64,000 nucleotides of DNA from Bradyrhizobium sp. LLZ17 (GCF_041200145.1 NZ_CP165734.1:6243001-6307000); one strand, 5' to 3'; shown: positions 8,825 to 18,198, counted from the stretch's first letter. Notes: generated by a model from the sequence alone, not told the origin. Translations and numbers: made by a program.

Positions 8825-8857
8825 CGGCCTCAGCATGTAAAACGCTGGGGCCGTTTT
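8825..8857 (+). terminator. GGCCcCAGC-type hairpin terminator
   Basis: CGGCCTCAGC pairs with GCTGGGGCCG, with one G-T pair, and is followed by TTTT. It is placed just after the exported-protein relic. Confidence 0.65.
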
Positions 8858-9012
8858 AATGATGAGTGGCGCCGCACTACCACGTCGAATCCAAGCTCCC
8901 GACCATCCCCGCCCGCGGTCGGCAGCGAACCTTCCGCAAAACGTCCGCGACCTCCGACCCAAGCCTAGATCGTTTGCCGGCGATCGACCTAACGGATCGA
9001 AACGCCGATCGT

Positions 9013-10423
9013 GCCCCGTGGCGTGGTGTAGCTGGCGGTGGATCACCGCGTTCGCCGGCGAGAGCCGGGCTGGTCAGCTGGCGATAGCCGTGAGGCTGAC
9101 GCTCGGATCATCGCTCAACGGCGCGATGGTTTCCAGTGTCATGTAACGGGCACGCTGGACCGCCCATTCATCGTTCTGTTCGAGCAGGATCGCGCCGATG
9201 AGGCGGACGATGGCATCCTCGTTGGGGAAGATGCCGACCACCTCGGTGCGCCGCTTGATCTCGCCGTTGAGGCGTTCGATCAGGTTGGTGGAGTGCAGCT
9301 TGGTCCGATGCTGCGGCGGGAAGGTCATGTAGGCCAGCACGTCGGTCTCGGCCTCGTCGAGGAAGCCGGCCAGCTTCGGCAGCTTTGGCCGGAGCTGGTC
9401 GGCGACCTTGCGCCACTGGGTTCGCGCGGCCTCGGCATCGTCCTGTGCGAATGCTGTGGCAATGAAGGCGGAGACGACACGCCGTCCGCTCTTGCCGGCA
9501 TGCGCCAACGCGTTGCGCATGAAGTGGACGCGGCAGCGCTGCCAGCTGGCATTGAGCACCTTGGCAACAGTGGCCTTGATGCCTTCGTGGGCGTCGGAGA
9601 CGACCAGCTTGACGCCACGCAGGCCGCGGCGGGCGAGCTTGCGCAGGAACGCGGTCCAGAACGTCTCGGCCTCGGACGGGCCGATGTCCATGCCCAGCAC
9701 CTCGCGCCGACCGTCGCTGTTGACGCCGACCGCGACAATCACCGCGACCGAGACGATGCGGCCCTGCTGGCGCACCTTCACGTAAGTGGCGTCGATCCAC
9801 AGATACGGCCAGTCGCCTTCAATCGGGCGGGCGAGAAAGGCCTTCACCTTGTCGTCGATCTCGGCGCAGAGCCGGCTGACCTGGCTCTTGGAGATGCCGG
9901 TCATGCCCATGGCCTGCACCAGATCGTCCACCGAACGGGTCGAGACGCCCTGCACATAGGCTTCCTGAACCACGGCGGTGAGCGCCTTCTCGGCCATGCG
10001 GCGCGGCTCGAGGAAGCCCGGGAAGTAGGAGCCCTTGCGCAGCTTGGGAATGCGCAGCTCGACCGCACCGGCGCGGGTCTCCCAGGTCCGGTCGCGGTAG
10101 CCGTTGCGCTGGGCCAGACGCTCGGGGTTCTTCTCGCCATAGGCCGCCCCGGTCTGGCCTTCCACTTCCAGCTCCATCAGCCTTTGGGCCGCAAAGCCGA
10201 TCATCTCGCGCAAGAGATCGGCGTCAGGGGTCTTCTCCACGAGCGTGCGCAGGTTCATCATGTCGGCGGTCATCGGTGGTTCCTCTGGTTGCGTTGGCGT
10301 ATCGCAACCCGATCCTACCGGAGAACTGCCGGTGACCACCGCAAAGCCGCCCGCCCGCTACGGCGCTATTGGGGGGCGCGCGTCCGGGCGGCTTTGCTCT
10401 ACCGAGCTACACCACTACCGGGG
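9013..10423 (-). mobile_element. IS256-family insertion sequence, apparently complete
   Basis: The left end (CCCCGTGGCGTGGTGTAGCT at 9014) and the reverse complement of the right end (CCCCGGTAGTGGTGTAGCTC, 10404-10423) form imperfect terminal inverted repeats sharing GTGGTGTAGCT. They enclose one intact transposase gene. No clear 8-9 bp target duplication was found. Confidence 0.75.
9074..10273 (-). CDS. IS256-family transposase
   Basis: This 399-aa DDE transposase belongs to the mutator/IS256 type. The chosen start [20 protein letters not shown] at 10273 has a GAGG site nearby; the frame extends 22 codons further upstream without a binding site. DDE residues are seen in [23 protein letters not shown] and [15 protein letters not shown], and the C(R)VHFMRN motif is present. 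The frame is uninterrupted, so the element may still be mobile. It lies immediately left of the group II intron. Confidence 0.93.
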   Translation of the reverse strand: MTADMMNLRTLVEKTPDADLLREMIGFAAQRLMELEVEGQTGAAYGEKNPERLAQRNGYRDRTWETRAGAVELRIPKLRKGSYFPGFLEPRRMAEKALTAVVQEAYVQGVSTRSVDDLVQAMGMTGISKSQVSRLCAEIDDKVKAFLARPIEGDWPYLWIDATYVKVRQQGRIVSVAVIVAVGVNSDGRREVLGMDIGPSEAETFWTAFLRKLARRGLRGVKLVVSDAHEGIKATVAKVLNASWQRCRVHFMRNALAHAGKSGRRVVSAFIATAFAQDDAEAARTQWRKVADQLRPKLPKLAGFLDEAETDVLAYMTFPPQHRTKLHSTNLIERLNGEIKRRTEVVGIFPNEDAIVRLIGAILLEQNDEWAVQRARYMTLETIAPLSDDPSVSLTAIAS

Positions 10424-10429
10424 AGTACG

Positions 10430-12325
10430 TCATGCCAAGCTGATGAATGCTTGTGGGTGCAAGTCCCATCCGGCCAAAGCCGAAGCAGGCAGGCCGGGAC
10501 CGAGTCTTGCGGGCGTCGCGGCAACGCGGGGTTCGAAGTGTAGACAGGAGCCATGCGGGGTGCGGGAATGAGCCTCGAAAGGTGGATGTTCGCGGAGGCC
10601 GAGTGTGTTCCCTAAACACGAAGGCAGCATGAGCATCGTCGTTATGCGAGACGATGCCGCTCCGTCGGGGTCGATGGCCGGATCACGCATGGAAGGTAAT
10701 CATCGGAACATGAGAGGCCCGACCGGGTCCGTTGGATTGGTCTCCAACGGGGGGCAGCGGCAAGGCAGTGCCAGAGCCGCGGTCCGAGCTGAGGTCGGGG
10801 TCGGACTGGTCCATAGTACCTGTGAAGTCGTCGAAGGAAACGAGACGCATGGAGGGAAGGGGTCAGCCCGAGGGGAGCCCGCGCGAGAAGGCCAGGGTCC
10901 GGACACAGAGCCGGGTTGCCTTGCCGCCGAACCTCGAACGGGTGAACACGGCAGCCAAGCAGGCTGCTCAAACCCGGTTCACGGCCTTGCTGCACCACGT
11001 CAACGAGGACGCTCTGCGTCGGGCGTTTCGACGACAAAAGCGGCAGGCCAGCGCGGGGGTCGACGGGATAACGGTGGCGAAGTACGAAGAGAGGCTCACG
11101 GATAACCTCCGGGAGCTCTGCGGACGCGTCCACACGGGTCGCTACCGGCCACAGCCGGTGCGACGAGTCTACATCCCCAAAGCCGATGGCGGTAAGCGGC
11201 CTCTCGGTGTGCCGGCGCTAGAGGACAAGATTGTCCAAAGCGCGGTAGCCGAGGTGCTGAGCTCCGTCTACGAGGTCGACTTCCTCGGGTTCTCCTACGG
11301 CTTCCGGCCGGGGCGGAATCCTCATATGGCGCTTGACGCCTTGCACACGGCGATCATGAGCCAGCGCGTCAACTGGGTGCTCGATGCCGACATACGCAAC
11401 TTCTTCGACTCGGTCGACCACGAGTGGCTGCTGCGGATGGTGGCGCACAGGATCGCCGATCCTCGCATATTGCGGCTCATAGAGCTGTGGCTGCGGGCCG
11501 GCATTCTTGAGAGCGGCGAGAAGCAAGAAACGGACAGGGGTACCCCGCAGGGGGCGGGCATCAGTCCGCTCCTCGCCAACATCTTTCTGCACTACATCCT
11601 CGATCTCTGGGTCCACCAATGGCGCCGTCGCCGCGCACGCGGTCGCGTTGTGGCCGTTCGCTATGCGGACGACTTCGTCATGGGCTTCGAGAGCAAGGTG
11701 GATGCGCAGGAGATGCTCTTGGCCCTCAAGGCGCGGCTGGCCAGCTTTGGCCTGATGCTTCATGAGGGCAAGACGCGGTTGATCGAGTTCGGTCGATTTG
11801 CGGCCCTCTCGCGTCAGCGGCGCGGCGAGCGGCGACCCGAGACCTTCGCCTTCCTCGGCTTCACCCACTACTGCGGGCGGACCCGGGACGGCCGGTTTAT
11901 CGTGAAGCACAAGACGGAAGGGGAAACGCCTGACGCGCAAGCTGACGGCGTTGCGCCAGGAGGCCTGGCGGCTCATGCACGAGTCACTGGCCACCCAGCA
12001 CGAGTGGTTCGCCGCAGTGCTGCGTGGACACTACGGCTACTACGGCAGGCCGCACAATTATCCAGCGCTTAACGGCTTCTACCGCGAAGTGCGTCGGATC
12101 TGGCTGCACTGTCTGAGACGGCGCAGTCAGAAAAGTCGGCGCATGGGCTGGTCGGAGTTCGAGGCCCTGACGGCACGCTTCCGTCTGCCCGTTCCACGCA
12201 TCACTCGCACTTGGGCGCAGGCGCGGATATGACGCGGGTTACCCTCGGGAAGAGCCGGGTGCGGGAAAGCCGCCTGCCCGGATCTGTGAGGGCGAAAGCC
12301 AAATGGCTGAGCTACTCGACCACGA
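10430..12325 (+). mobile_element. Group II intron with encoded reverse transcriptase
   Basis: The unit holds about 420 bases of structured 5' RNA, a reverse transcriptase/maturase frame, and a 3' domain V-like hairpin (GAGCCGGGTGCGGGAAAGCC at 12252) followed by GAGCTACTCGACCACGA. The 3' 70 bases recur in both fragments at 35-36.8 kb, and all three diverge right after CTACTCGACCACGA. That fixes the 3' boundary near 12325. The 5' boundary is estimated. Confidence 0.75.
10849..12232 (+). pseudogene. ltrA: Group II intron reverse transcriptase/maturase, frameshifted
   Basis: The ATG at 10849 (MEGRGQPEGSPREKARVRTQ) begins a typical intron-encoded protein. RT blocks include RRVYIPKADGGKRPLGVPAL, YGFRPGRNPHMALDAL, VNWVLDADIRNFFDSVDHEW, GTPQGAGISPLLANI and the catalytic RYADDFV. 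Near 11920 an extra G (GGGG instead of the GGG in the copy at 36.4 kb) shifts the frame. The maturase/thumb region continues in the next frame as RQEAWRLMHESLATQHEWFA to ITRTWAQAR at 12232. Polymerase motifs are intact, but the splicing-maturase domain is out of frame. Confidence 0.88.
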
Positions 12326-12732
12326 CCGAAACGCCCGAGCCTAGCCTCTCGGCGAGGAGCGATGTCCGGCGACAACGTGGTGGCTCCAGTTGAGCGCGCT
12401 GCTGCATTTCGCAACGCCCGGCTGCTGGACTGGGTTCTCAATTCGGACGCGGATCTAGTTCAGGAGCGCGTTGCCAGATTTGAGCCGCATGGCGGCCCAT
12501 GTCGCCGCCAAGGGTCGTGCCGGGCGGGAGGCGCAACACCGGGAGTTGTTGATGTCCGGTTATTTGCGATTTTGGTTCGCCGGTTTGGTCCTTGTTGGGG
12601 GGTCTTTCGGCGACACCTGCATTTCCCAACACTTTTGCCGACTTCTTCAATAATGCTCCCCGCGAGCCCGCTGCAACCTCTTCGGCAAACACGGAATGCC
12701 TGCAGCAGCCCAGCAACTCGACCACGCTCGGG

Positions 12733-13363
12733 CTTGAAGGCGGTCTACGAGCAGCTCGACGACAAGGAGAAGGCGGCGTTCCGGGCTGCCTACAATGCCT
12801 CGTACCATCCATGCCGAGAGATCCTTGAAGAGATCTACGACGACGTGGCCTCTGGTAACGAGGTGCGCAGCGTCATACAGGCAACCCGCCGCCACGGTAT
12901 CTATCCGATGGGCAAGATCGACTCCACCGAGATGTGGGCCGTCGGCGATAAGGTGCGCGCCGATAGCGAGCGCAACTATGCGCCGGTTAATCCGGAGACC
13001 GCTGGTGTCTATCTCGCCTGCATGATGGCGCAGGTCGATGTGTTGAAGGATCACGGCCACCCGTACTCAGAGATCGCCAATGAATCGATCATCGAGGCGG
13101 TCGACTCGCTCAATCCGTATATGAGTTACAAGGGCGTGTCGTACATGGTCGACAATTGCTCGACGACGGCGCGGCTTGGTGCCCGCAAATGGGCGTCGCG
13201 TTTTGATTACATTCTGAAACAACAGGCCTTCCCCGCAATGGGCAGGGCCTCGGTGGGCGACGGCACGCCGTTCGACAAGTTCATCGCGAGCGACATCCAC
13301 GAGGTGCTTGCGGTCTGCGCCGAACTCCGCCCTTCGGTCGACATCTCAGTAGTGCCGCACTGA
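12733..13363 (+). pseudogene. ilvC: Plant-type ketol-acid reductoisomerase, C-terminal fragment
   Basis: From about 12733 the frame reads LKAVYEQLDDKEKAAFRAAY, then CREILEEIYDDVASGNEVRS, VDSLNPYMSYKGVSYMVDNC and STTARLGARKWASRFDYILK, ending ELRPSVDISVVPH. This is the C-terminal half of class II (plant-like) KARI, not the shorter class I enzyme usual in rhizobia. The Rossmann NADPH domain is missing: upstream sequence to 12362 is open but unrelated. The fragment is undamaged internally. A dihydroxy-acid dehydratase fragment follows, which suggests an ancestral branched-chain amino-acid gene pair. Confidence 0.8.
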
Positions 13364-13404
13364 GATGCTCGACCCGACCTTGCGCGCCACGACGTTGGGC
13401 CGTG

Positions 13405-13575
13405 AGCTGCGTCGACTGATGACCGACGCGCGGTTTTCCGGCGGTTCAGTCGCCTCGTCATTGGCCACGTCGGGCCTGAAGCGGGCCTCAAGGGACCGAT
13501 CGCGTTGATAGAGGATGGTGTCGAGATCGTTGCCGACCTCGACACCAACGAATTCGAGTTCACTGCGCTGAGTCG
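13405..13575 (+). pseudogene. ilvD: Dihydroxy-acid dehydratase (IlvD/Edd family), C-terminal fragment
   Basis: One frame reads LMTDARFSGGS. After a one-base shift near 13455 the next reads GHVGPEAGLKGPIALIEDGV, then EIVADLDTN. The 'T-D-x-RFSGG...GHV-PEA...GPIAL...DGD' sequence is the signature near the C-terminus of IlvD. Only about 55 residues remain. It lies 42 bases after the KARI fragment on the same strand. Confidence 0.72.
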
Positions 13576-13839
13576 ATCACGCGATCGTCAAGCGGCACGA
13601 GACGGCGTAGGAAAAGGTGGTTGTGGCCAATTGCGGCGTGCAAGCTTGTAGAAGCATAGCTCCGCAATCGCGGAAGTATGGCTTTGAGACCGGAGGTCTG
13701 CGCTCACACTTCGGTTGCTAATACCGGACCGACGATTTCAGCCAGACCGAGATCTGGCCTGCGCGACCTGACCTAGCGAGCGGGTAATCGCGAGGCGCTT
13801 TCCAGGAAGTCCCCTCCTGAACGGTCGTTGCTAGCTACA
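13576..13839. other. Unassigned decayed sequence
   Basis: No frame, hairpin or repeat that I can assign lies between the dehydratase relic and the substrate-binding protein relic. Confidence 0.4.
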
Positions 13840-13963
13840 AAGGCGACGAAGTAGTGGACAAGATATTGAAGGGCGCCACCGCTCGGCGTCGAAATACCGC
13901 CGATCGAGCAACCGACAAAGCTCAAGACAGTCGTCAACCTGAAGGCCGCCGCAAAGGCGCACG
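13840..13963 (+). pseudogene. ABC substrate-binding protein, C-terminal relic
   Basis: The frames VDKILKGATA and, after a shift, PPIEQPTKLKTVVNLKAAAK match the C-terminal block of the ABC_sub_bind family ('VDKIL.GA.P.DLPIEQPTKFELV.NLK.AK'). It lies on the same strand as the N-terminal relic at position 1 and could be the other end of one gene separated by later insertions, or an independent relic. Confidence 0.6.
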
Positions 13964-14019
13964 AAAACCGCGCTGCGGCGGAAGCCTCACTAGCGGACTG
14001 CCCCTGCAACACTTCAGAT

Positions 14020-14160
14020 AGGGTGCGGCTCGAGCCTCGCCGGCTTGACATGCACAGCACCGCCCCTTGTCGCTGTGGGGCCGCCGCCAGCAGTGTTGCT
14101 GCGCGCCAGGATCTCGAGGCAGCGCGCCGCGCTGGCGAGATGCTGCACATCAACGTGGCG
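14020..14160. pseudogene. Mosaic relic of the CopG/PHB-depolymerase locus
   Basis: Plus-strand 14107-14160 encodes QDLEAARRAGEMLHINV, identical to part of the CopG-like protein at 57953-58372. The adjoining 14020-14105, read on the minus strand, matches the start of the phaZ-like gene (a KGGAVHVKPARL-like segment of the protein at 58377). The two pieces are in opposite orientation, so a rearrangement broke and inverted an old copy of that locus. Confidence 0.6.
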
Positions 14161-14169
14161 GCGTCCGGA

Positions 14170-14695
14170 ATTGCCTCAATGTCCTTGGCGGTGAGCCCGG
14201 ACACGCCGACCGCACGCGAGATATTCTTTACGGCCTGCTCGCCCAGATCGGCGAAAGCCATCGACAGCTTGTCGCGGATCTGGTCGTTCGCCGCCCTGGA
14301 TATGCATACGCCGCCCGGCTCGCAGAGCGTTTCCAAGCGTGCCGCGATGTTGACGCCGTCGCCGAAGATATCGTCCCCATCGATGATGATGTCGCCGACG
14401 TTGATCCAGATCCGGAACACGATCTGCCGTTCCACAGGGATGCCAGCGTTGCGCCCGACCATGCTGCGTTGGATCCTGACCGCGCAGGCGACCGCATCCA
14501 CGACACTCGCGAATTCCACCAGCATCCCATCGCCGGTGGTTTTCACGATGCGGCCGTGGTGCTCGGAAATGCCGCAGTCGACCAGTTCGCGGCGGTGTGA
14601 TTGAGGGAATTGAGAGTCCCAATCTCGTCAGCGCCCATCAGCCGGCTGTAGCCGACCACATCCGCCGCTAAAATTGCTGCAAGCCGGCGCTGCAT
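14170..14695 (-). pseudogene. Class III adenylate/guanylate cyclase, N-terminal relic
   Basis: The start MQRRLAAILAADVVGYSRLM at 14695 is typical of rhizobial class III cyclases. The frame shifts near 14605 and continues with VKTTGDGMLVEFASVVDAVA, RIWINVGDIIIDGDDIFGDG and VNIAARLETLCEPGGVCISR. Metal-binding Asp residues are present. Similarity ends after VSGLTAKDIEAIP, before the C-terminal TPR region that such proteins usually carry. One frameshift and a 3' truncation inactivate it. Confidence 0.75.
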
Positions 14696-15067
14696 GGCTC
14701 GCCCTCTCATGCCATACCAGTCTGCCCGCAATCAGCCGCCGCGACAAGGCCGCAGGGGTTCGGTCGAAGTCCGCTTAGGGGCCACAAGGAGCGCAAAGCC
14801 GCCGGCCAAAGTGAGAGGACTGCAGCCCCGGCCCTGATGGTCGTCTGCCCGCCGGCCGACGCAGTAAATTGCCATCCTGCTCTGACGACTTCCTGCCCGG
14901 GGTCCATTCTCATGTTCACGCGCGGGAGTGATTCGGATGCTGCAAGCAATCCTCAATTCTGCTGGTCCTCGGTGATGGGGCGGTTCTCGTGATCGGCTTA
15001 TGGGGCCTCTACCGCCGAGCACAGCGGATCGCTGAGAAGTTCTGACGCATCACCGTGGGACTGGACT
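14696..15067. other. Intergenic stretch without a supported gene
   Basis: A short hydrophobic plus-strand frame (ILLVLGDGAVLVIGLWGLYR near 14955-15046) ends in a TGA, but it has no usable start codon after the preceding stop. It may be a decayed small membrane protein. Confidence 0.35.
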
Positions 15068-15250
15068 CTATTTTGGTTTTTCGGGAAGGCTCGGTGGAGG
15101 CATCCCATACTGCGCGGCACGTTTTGCGGCCAGCTTGCGGTAGGAGTCTGCTTGCTTCAGCAGATCAGCCTTGAACTTGGCGTCCGTTTCCCCTTCGGCG
15201 AGCGCTTCCAATTGCAGCGCACGCTCGATGTACTCGGTCAGCAACTTCAC
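15068..15250 (-). CDS. Small conserved-type helical protein (60 aa)
   Basis: The protein KLLTEYIERALQLEALAEGE continues FKADLLKQADSYRKLAAKRA and ends in a Pro-rich tail. It is predicted to be two helices. This is the layout of a common short protein in Bradyrhizobium of unknown function. A TAA lies four codons upstream, which fixes the GTG at 15250 as the start. Confidence 0.75.
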   Translation of the reverse strand: MKLLTEYIERALQLEALAEGETDAKFKADLLKQADSYRKLAAKRAAQYGMPPPSLPEKPK

Positions 15251-15377
15251 CGGAGGACCCCATTAATCTCCTTGCCGGAAGTTCAACTATACCCGCGTAG
15301 TTCTCCGGTCCAGAACATAGTTTGAAGGACTCGTTAGTGTGCGGGCCGCGCTGTAGTTCGCTGGCGAATAGGTCACA

Positions 15378-15974
15378 TCATAGCTCTCTCGACATTGCTG
15401 GATGCGTCCGGTTCTTCACTTTGACCCAATGTTTTTGCCGTCCGCCGCGGTAGGGGCGATCGCGGTGTTTCGACACCAAGCCCTCTAGGCCCATGCGGCA
15501 GGCCGCACGGTATAGATCGGGGCCGATATCGCCCCGCTCGAATGGCGCCGTGGTGATCCCGTCCGGCCGCCGCGATAAGAGGCGCTGTAGAATTGTCATT
15601 CGCAGATGCAGCGGCAGGTCGCGAAGGTCGTCGCCGCCCATCGCCAACACATCGAAGGCGTAAAGCTGGACCTCGCGATCGTGCTTGCGCGAGTGCAGCG
15701 CGTTGAAGTCGGATACCCCATCGACCCCCAAAAGCACGGCCTCTCAGTCGATCACAAAATGCTTCTGCCGATTCTTCAGCGCGGCCTCGGCAATCCATGG
15801 ATAGCGCTTGGTCCAATCGGTGCCGTTGCGCGACAGCAGCCGCGCGCGCTCGTTCTCCCGGATGACTAGCATCCGATAGCCGTCATGCTTCACCTCGTGG
15901 ATCCAGTCCGGTCCCGACGGGACCTGCTTGGCGGCGGTCGCCAGGCAGAGCTCGTACGCCATACGCATGGGCAA
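15378..15974 (-). pseudogene. ATP-dependent DNA ligase domain (LigD-like), in-frame TGA
   Basis: A single 198-codon frame starts MRMAYELCLATAAKQV and has the nucleotidyltransferase motif HEVKHDGYRMLV with the adenylated Lys. It then reads FVID-TGA-EAVLLGVDGVSDFNALHS, LDYAFDVLAMGGDDLR-like motif III, MGLEGLVSKHRDRPYRGGRQ and HWVKVKN. The TGA at 15741-15743 replaces the Gly of the usual DGEAV motif. The length fits a lone adenylation domain without an OB fold. No neighbours are related to repair. This is the first of four such ligases in the window. Confidence 0.78.
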
Positions 15975-16062
15975 AAGATGGGAATTTGGAATAACTATAC
16001 GAGTCTTAGGAACTGGGACGATACACGTGATTGACCTACGCTCCGGCTCTCAAGGATCCCCA

Positions 16063-16097
16063 CCGCCCCAGCCGCCGCCAGTAGCTGGGGCCGTTTC
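16063..16097 (+). terminator. GCCCCAGC-type hairpin
   Basis: GCCCCAGC pairs with GCTGGGGC over an 11-base loop and is followed by CGTTT. It is a member of the dispersed hairpin set. Confidence 0.5.
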
Positions 16098-16250
16098 CAT
16101 TGCCGGCGCGAAGCTTCTCGCTCCGAATAGCGGCTAAGAAGATCCCCGGCTTTTCAGGCGCGGCGTACAGAGTCGGCGCAAGTTCGTTCCTTGCCTGGAA
16201 CTGAACTTACCTTTTGTGCGTTTCGGATCCTAACGGCTGAGGAAAGCACC

Positions 16251-16452
16251 ATGACGGAGCACCGCAAGTCGAAGCAAACCCGCTCTCTTGAGGAACGACT
16301 GGCAGATCTGGCGGCAAAAATTCAAAGAGCAGGCCAGCGGATTACCGGCAGGCCCAGAACGCGAGGCCCTTCTTAGGAAGGCCCGGCTAGCCAATACTGG
16401 CGCTCACATGACTGATTGGCTGAAGTCAACGGGATTGCAGCCGCCGAGGTAG
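16251..16452 (+). pseudogene. Small conserved-type protein, frameshifted
   Basis: The ATG at 16251 has a GAGGAAAG site and gives MTEHRKSKQTRSLEERLADL. That frame runs to 16376, but the family C-terminus lies one frame over: LPAGPEREALLRKARLANTG, then DWLKSTGLQPP, ending at TAG 16450-16452. The joined protein, about 66 aa, is a common bradyrhizobial small protein. A single-base indel near 16340 breaks it. Confidence 0.65.
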
Positions 16453-16489
16453 CTGCAAAGGGCAGCGTGTTTTCGTTTCGTACCGACCC

Positions 16490-16503
16490 TTGAGATAGAT
16501 CAA
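16490..16503. promoter_or_regulatory. FixK/FNR-type binding site
   Basis: TTGAGATAGATCAA fits the TTG-N8-CAA palindrome, with one mismatch to TTGAT-N4-ATCAA. It is intergenic and sits about 40 bases before the candidate small RNA. No protein gene starts nearby on the plus strand. Confidence 0.5.
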
Positions 16504-16509
16504 GGTATT

Positions 16510-16596
16510 TAATCGGCCTCGGAACACATTGCGAACGCGAATGTGTACGCTGCGGAACACAAGGTTAAGGCCGCCTCAGTTGGGCGGCCTCTTTCT
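16510..16596 (+). ncRNA. Candidate small RNA with terminator
   Basis: After the FixK/FNR-type site, the stretch contains a stem ACACATTGCGAACGCGAATG-TGT (16524-16546). It closes with a strong terminator, AGGCCGCC pairing with GGGCGGCCT and followed by CTTTCT (16568-16596). No protein frame fits. The transcript start is not known. Confidence 0.35.
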
Positions 16597-16646
16597 GTGC
16601 GGCGGTTTACGCGGGCGGAGCTTTTCCCCTGAACGAAGCTCCTGAA

Positions 16647-16892
16647 TCAGTAGCGCCGATAGTATCGATGGGCATAGGGCCGACGAACGACGACTACGCC
16701 GCGGCGATAGGCAGGACGATAGACCGGGCGAGTTCGGACGCATCCGTGCCGACCGCACACCAGGGCTACTGTTTCAACGTTCGCGATGTTCACTTGTCCC
16801 AGCGGAGCAACCGGCATTGCCGACGCCGTTGCAATTGAGAATACTGTCCCACCGAGAACGGTTAGTGCGGCAAGTGTAAGTTTGAATTTCAT
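16647..16892 (-). CDS. Small exported protein (81 aa)
   Basis: The start MKFKLTLAALTVLGGTVFSI at 16892 has a GGAG site and begins a clear signal peptide ending TASAMPVAP. The mature part, about 57 residues, contains a Cys pair (VCGRHGCVRTR) and a basic/aromatic tail with PYAHRYYRRY. This is a common type of small secreted protein in Bradyrhizobium, with unknown function. An upstream extension of the frame lacks a binding site. Confidence 0.78.
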   Translation of the reverse strand: MKFKLTLAALTVLGGTVFSIATASAMPVAPLGQVNIANVETVALVCGRHGCVRTRPVYRPAYRRGVVVVRRPYAHRYYRRY

Positions 16893-17154
16893 CCATCCTA
16901 CTCCAGCGGAGCCCATCCCCGGAACCGACGTTAGCCGTTCCTTCCTGAACCTTGGATGACCAAGCGGCGTCGCGCTCAACGAGCGCACTCGGCACGTGCG
17001 CAAGCTACTGCGCGTCGTGGCTTAGACGCTGCGCCCCGGCCTGGCGGGGCGGACGCAGGGCACCGTGGGAGATTTGATTGCGGCAGGACAGCTGGCTTGA
17101 ACCTGGGCACCATAGGCGCATACTCCGCCGGTGCTCGAGCAGCGACCAACTTTC

Positions 17155-17328
17155 ATGGCTCGGAAAAATCCCGGACTTGGCTGGGGTGTCGATATTCTGT
17201 GGCCCGATGGCGAAACGGAAGCAATCAAGGGCTTTATTACGGAAGCCGACGCGGTCAAGTGGATTGCTGAGCATGAGCACTCCAAGCCGTGGCAAAATAC
17301 AAACCAAAAACCCTCCCTTGCGTCTTAG
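17155..17328 (+). CDS. Small conserved-type protein (57 aa)
   Basis: The protein MARKNPGLGWGVDILWPDGE continues TEAIKGFITEADAVKWIAEH. The 'W.VDI.WPDG....GF.TEADA..WI' pattern is widespread among short bradyrhizobial proteins of unknown function. The frame could start eight codons earlier (17131), but the ATG at 17155 fits the family length. Confidence 0.72.
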   Translation: MARKNPGLGWGVDILWPDGETEAIKGFITEADAVKWIAEHEHSKPWQNTNQKPSLAS

Positions 17329-17389
17329 AAAGCCGCCTCGATCGACTGACGGCACACTGCCTGTGCGACTGGGGGTCGTGGGCGGACTC

Positions 17390-17751
17390 TCAGGGCCGGG
17401 TGCGCAAGGGCAGGGCGAGCTGTCGCCTGGTGTCGCCCGCGTCTTGGCGGTGATAAAGGCATCGAGCGCCGCCGAGATGTCGACGGCCTCTTCGTCGGCG
17501 CGTTGTGCCACCGCGGTCGCGACCTCGGCGGTCGCTTCCCTCGCCCAGCCCTCGATGGCGTTGAAGGCGACGATCCGCACCGGGTAGGCATATTGTCCGG
17601 AGATCAGGTCGCGGATCACGGTCTCGAGGTCGGTGTCCTGCTCGTCCGTCTCGCGCCAGGCACAGCCGGCGCGGGCGCCGAAGTCTTCCAGGACCAGATA
17701 GATATTCCGGTCGAGGCGATCGCGCGGCACCATTGAAGGCGACGGACGCAT
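17390..17751 (-). pseudogene. Conserved hypothetical protein, late frameshift
   Basis: Start MRPSPSMVPRDRLDRNIYLV at 17751 with GGAG upstream. The body reads LEDFGARAGCAWRETDEQDT, then LIRDLISGQYAYPVRIVAFN and AIEGWAREATAEVATAVAQR. The expected end, KDAGDTRRQLALPLRTRP with a stop at 17390, is in a different frame from the body. A one-base loss near 17440 therefore lets the frame run on to 17005 with unrelated residues. Most of the protein is intact and may still be stable. Function is unknown. Confidence 0.6.
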
Positions 17752-17940
17752 ACGCAACAACTCCGACTGACGCCTTCTTAATCGATCGTCACCGTTGTCG
17801 TTCCGCCTTGGCGCTGCGGTGCCGATAGGGTGCGGCGCAACCTTTTCTACTTTTTCCCGATTAGATTAACAAATGCAAATGCAGGTTGCATGGCGAATGG
17901 GGTTCGCTGCGCGCTCCACGTGCAGATCGGGGTGTTGATC

Positions 17941-18141
17941 GTGAATGACCATGTGCCGTCGCAGAGCAGATTTATTATTCGCGCAGGTGGAAAAGGTTGG
18001 ATGGTCTACGACCGGGAGCGCAAGGGCCCGGCATTGATCGGAGCTGACTTCGACTTGGCGGCGAATTTGACGAGAGAGCAGGCTGAGCGAGTGCATCGCA
18101 CATTGACCGGCCCGAACAGTACCAATTCTCCCTCAGGGTGA
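17941..18141 (+). CDS. Small hypothetical protein (66 aa)
   Basis: From a GTG at 17941 the protein reads NDHVPSQSRFIIRAGGKGWM, then VYDRERKGPALIGADFDLAA and LTREQAERVHRTL. It resembles small bradyrhizobial proteins with 'W.V.DR..KGPA' and a C-terminal helix. The frame is open further upstream to 17830, without a good binding site. Confidence 0.6.
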   Translation: MNDHVPSQSRFIIRAGGKGWMVYDRERKGPALIGADFDLAANLTREQAERVHRTLTGPNSTNSPSG

Positions 18142-18198
18142 TGCTGCCTCCACCGGTCTATTGGTCTAGCAGCTCGTCCCGCCCTCGCGCCGCGCGAT

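Noticed and set aside
10385..10423. tRNA-like sequence GTGGTGTAGCTCGGTAGAGC on the minus strand
   Set aside because: It is the terminal inverted repeat of the IS256-type element; no anticodon or T-arm follows, and the other end carries the same motif.
9038..10543. 501-codon plus-strand frame across the IS256 transposase
   Set aside because: It is the antisense shadow of a high-GC transposase gene; no domain and no start context.
10732..10849. Longer N-terminus for the intron reverse transcriptase starting at 10732
   Set aside because: The segment lies in the structured 5' RNA of the intron, and the family start (MEGRGQP...) is at 10849.
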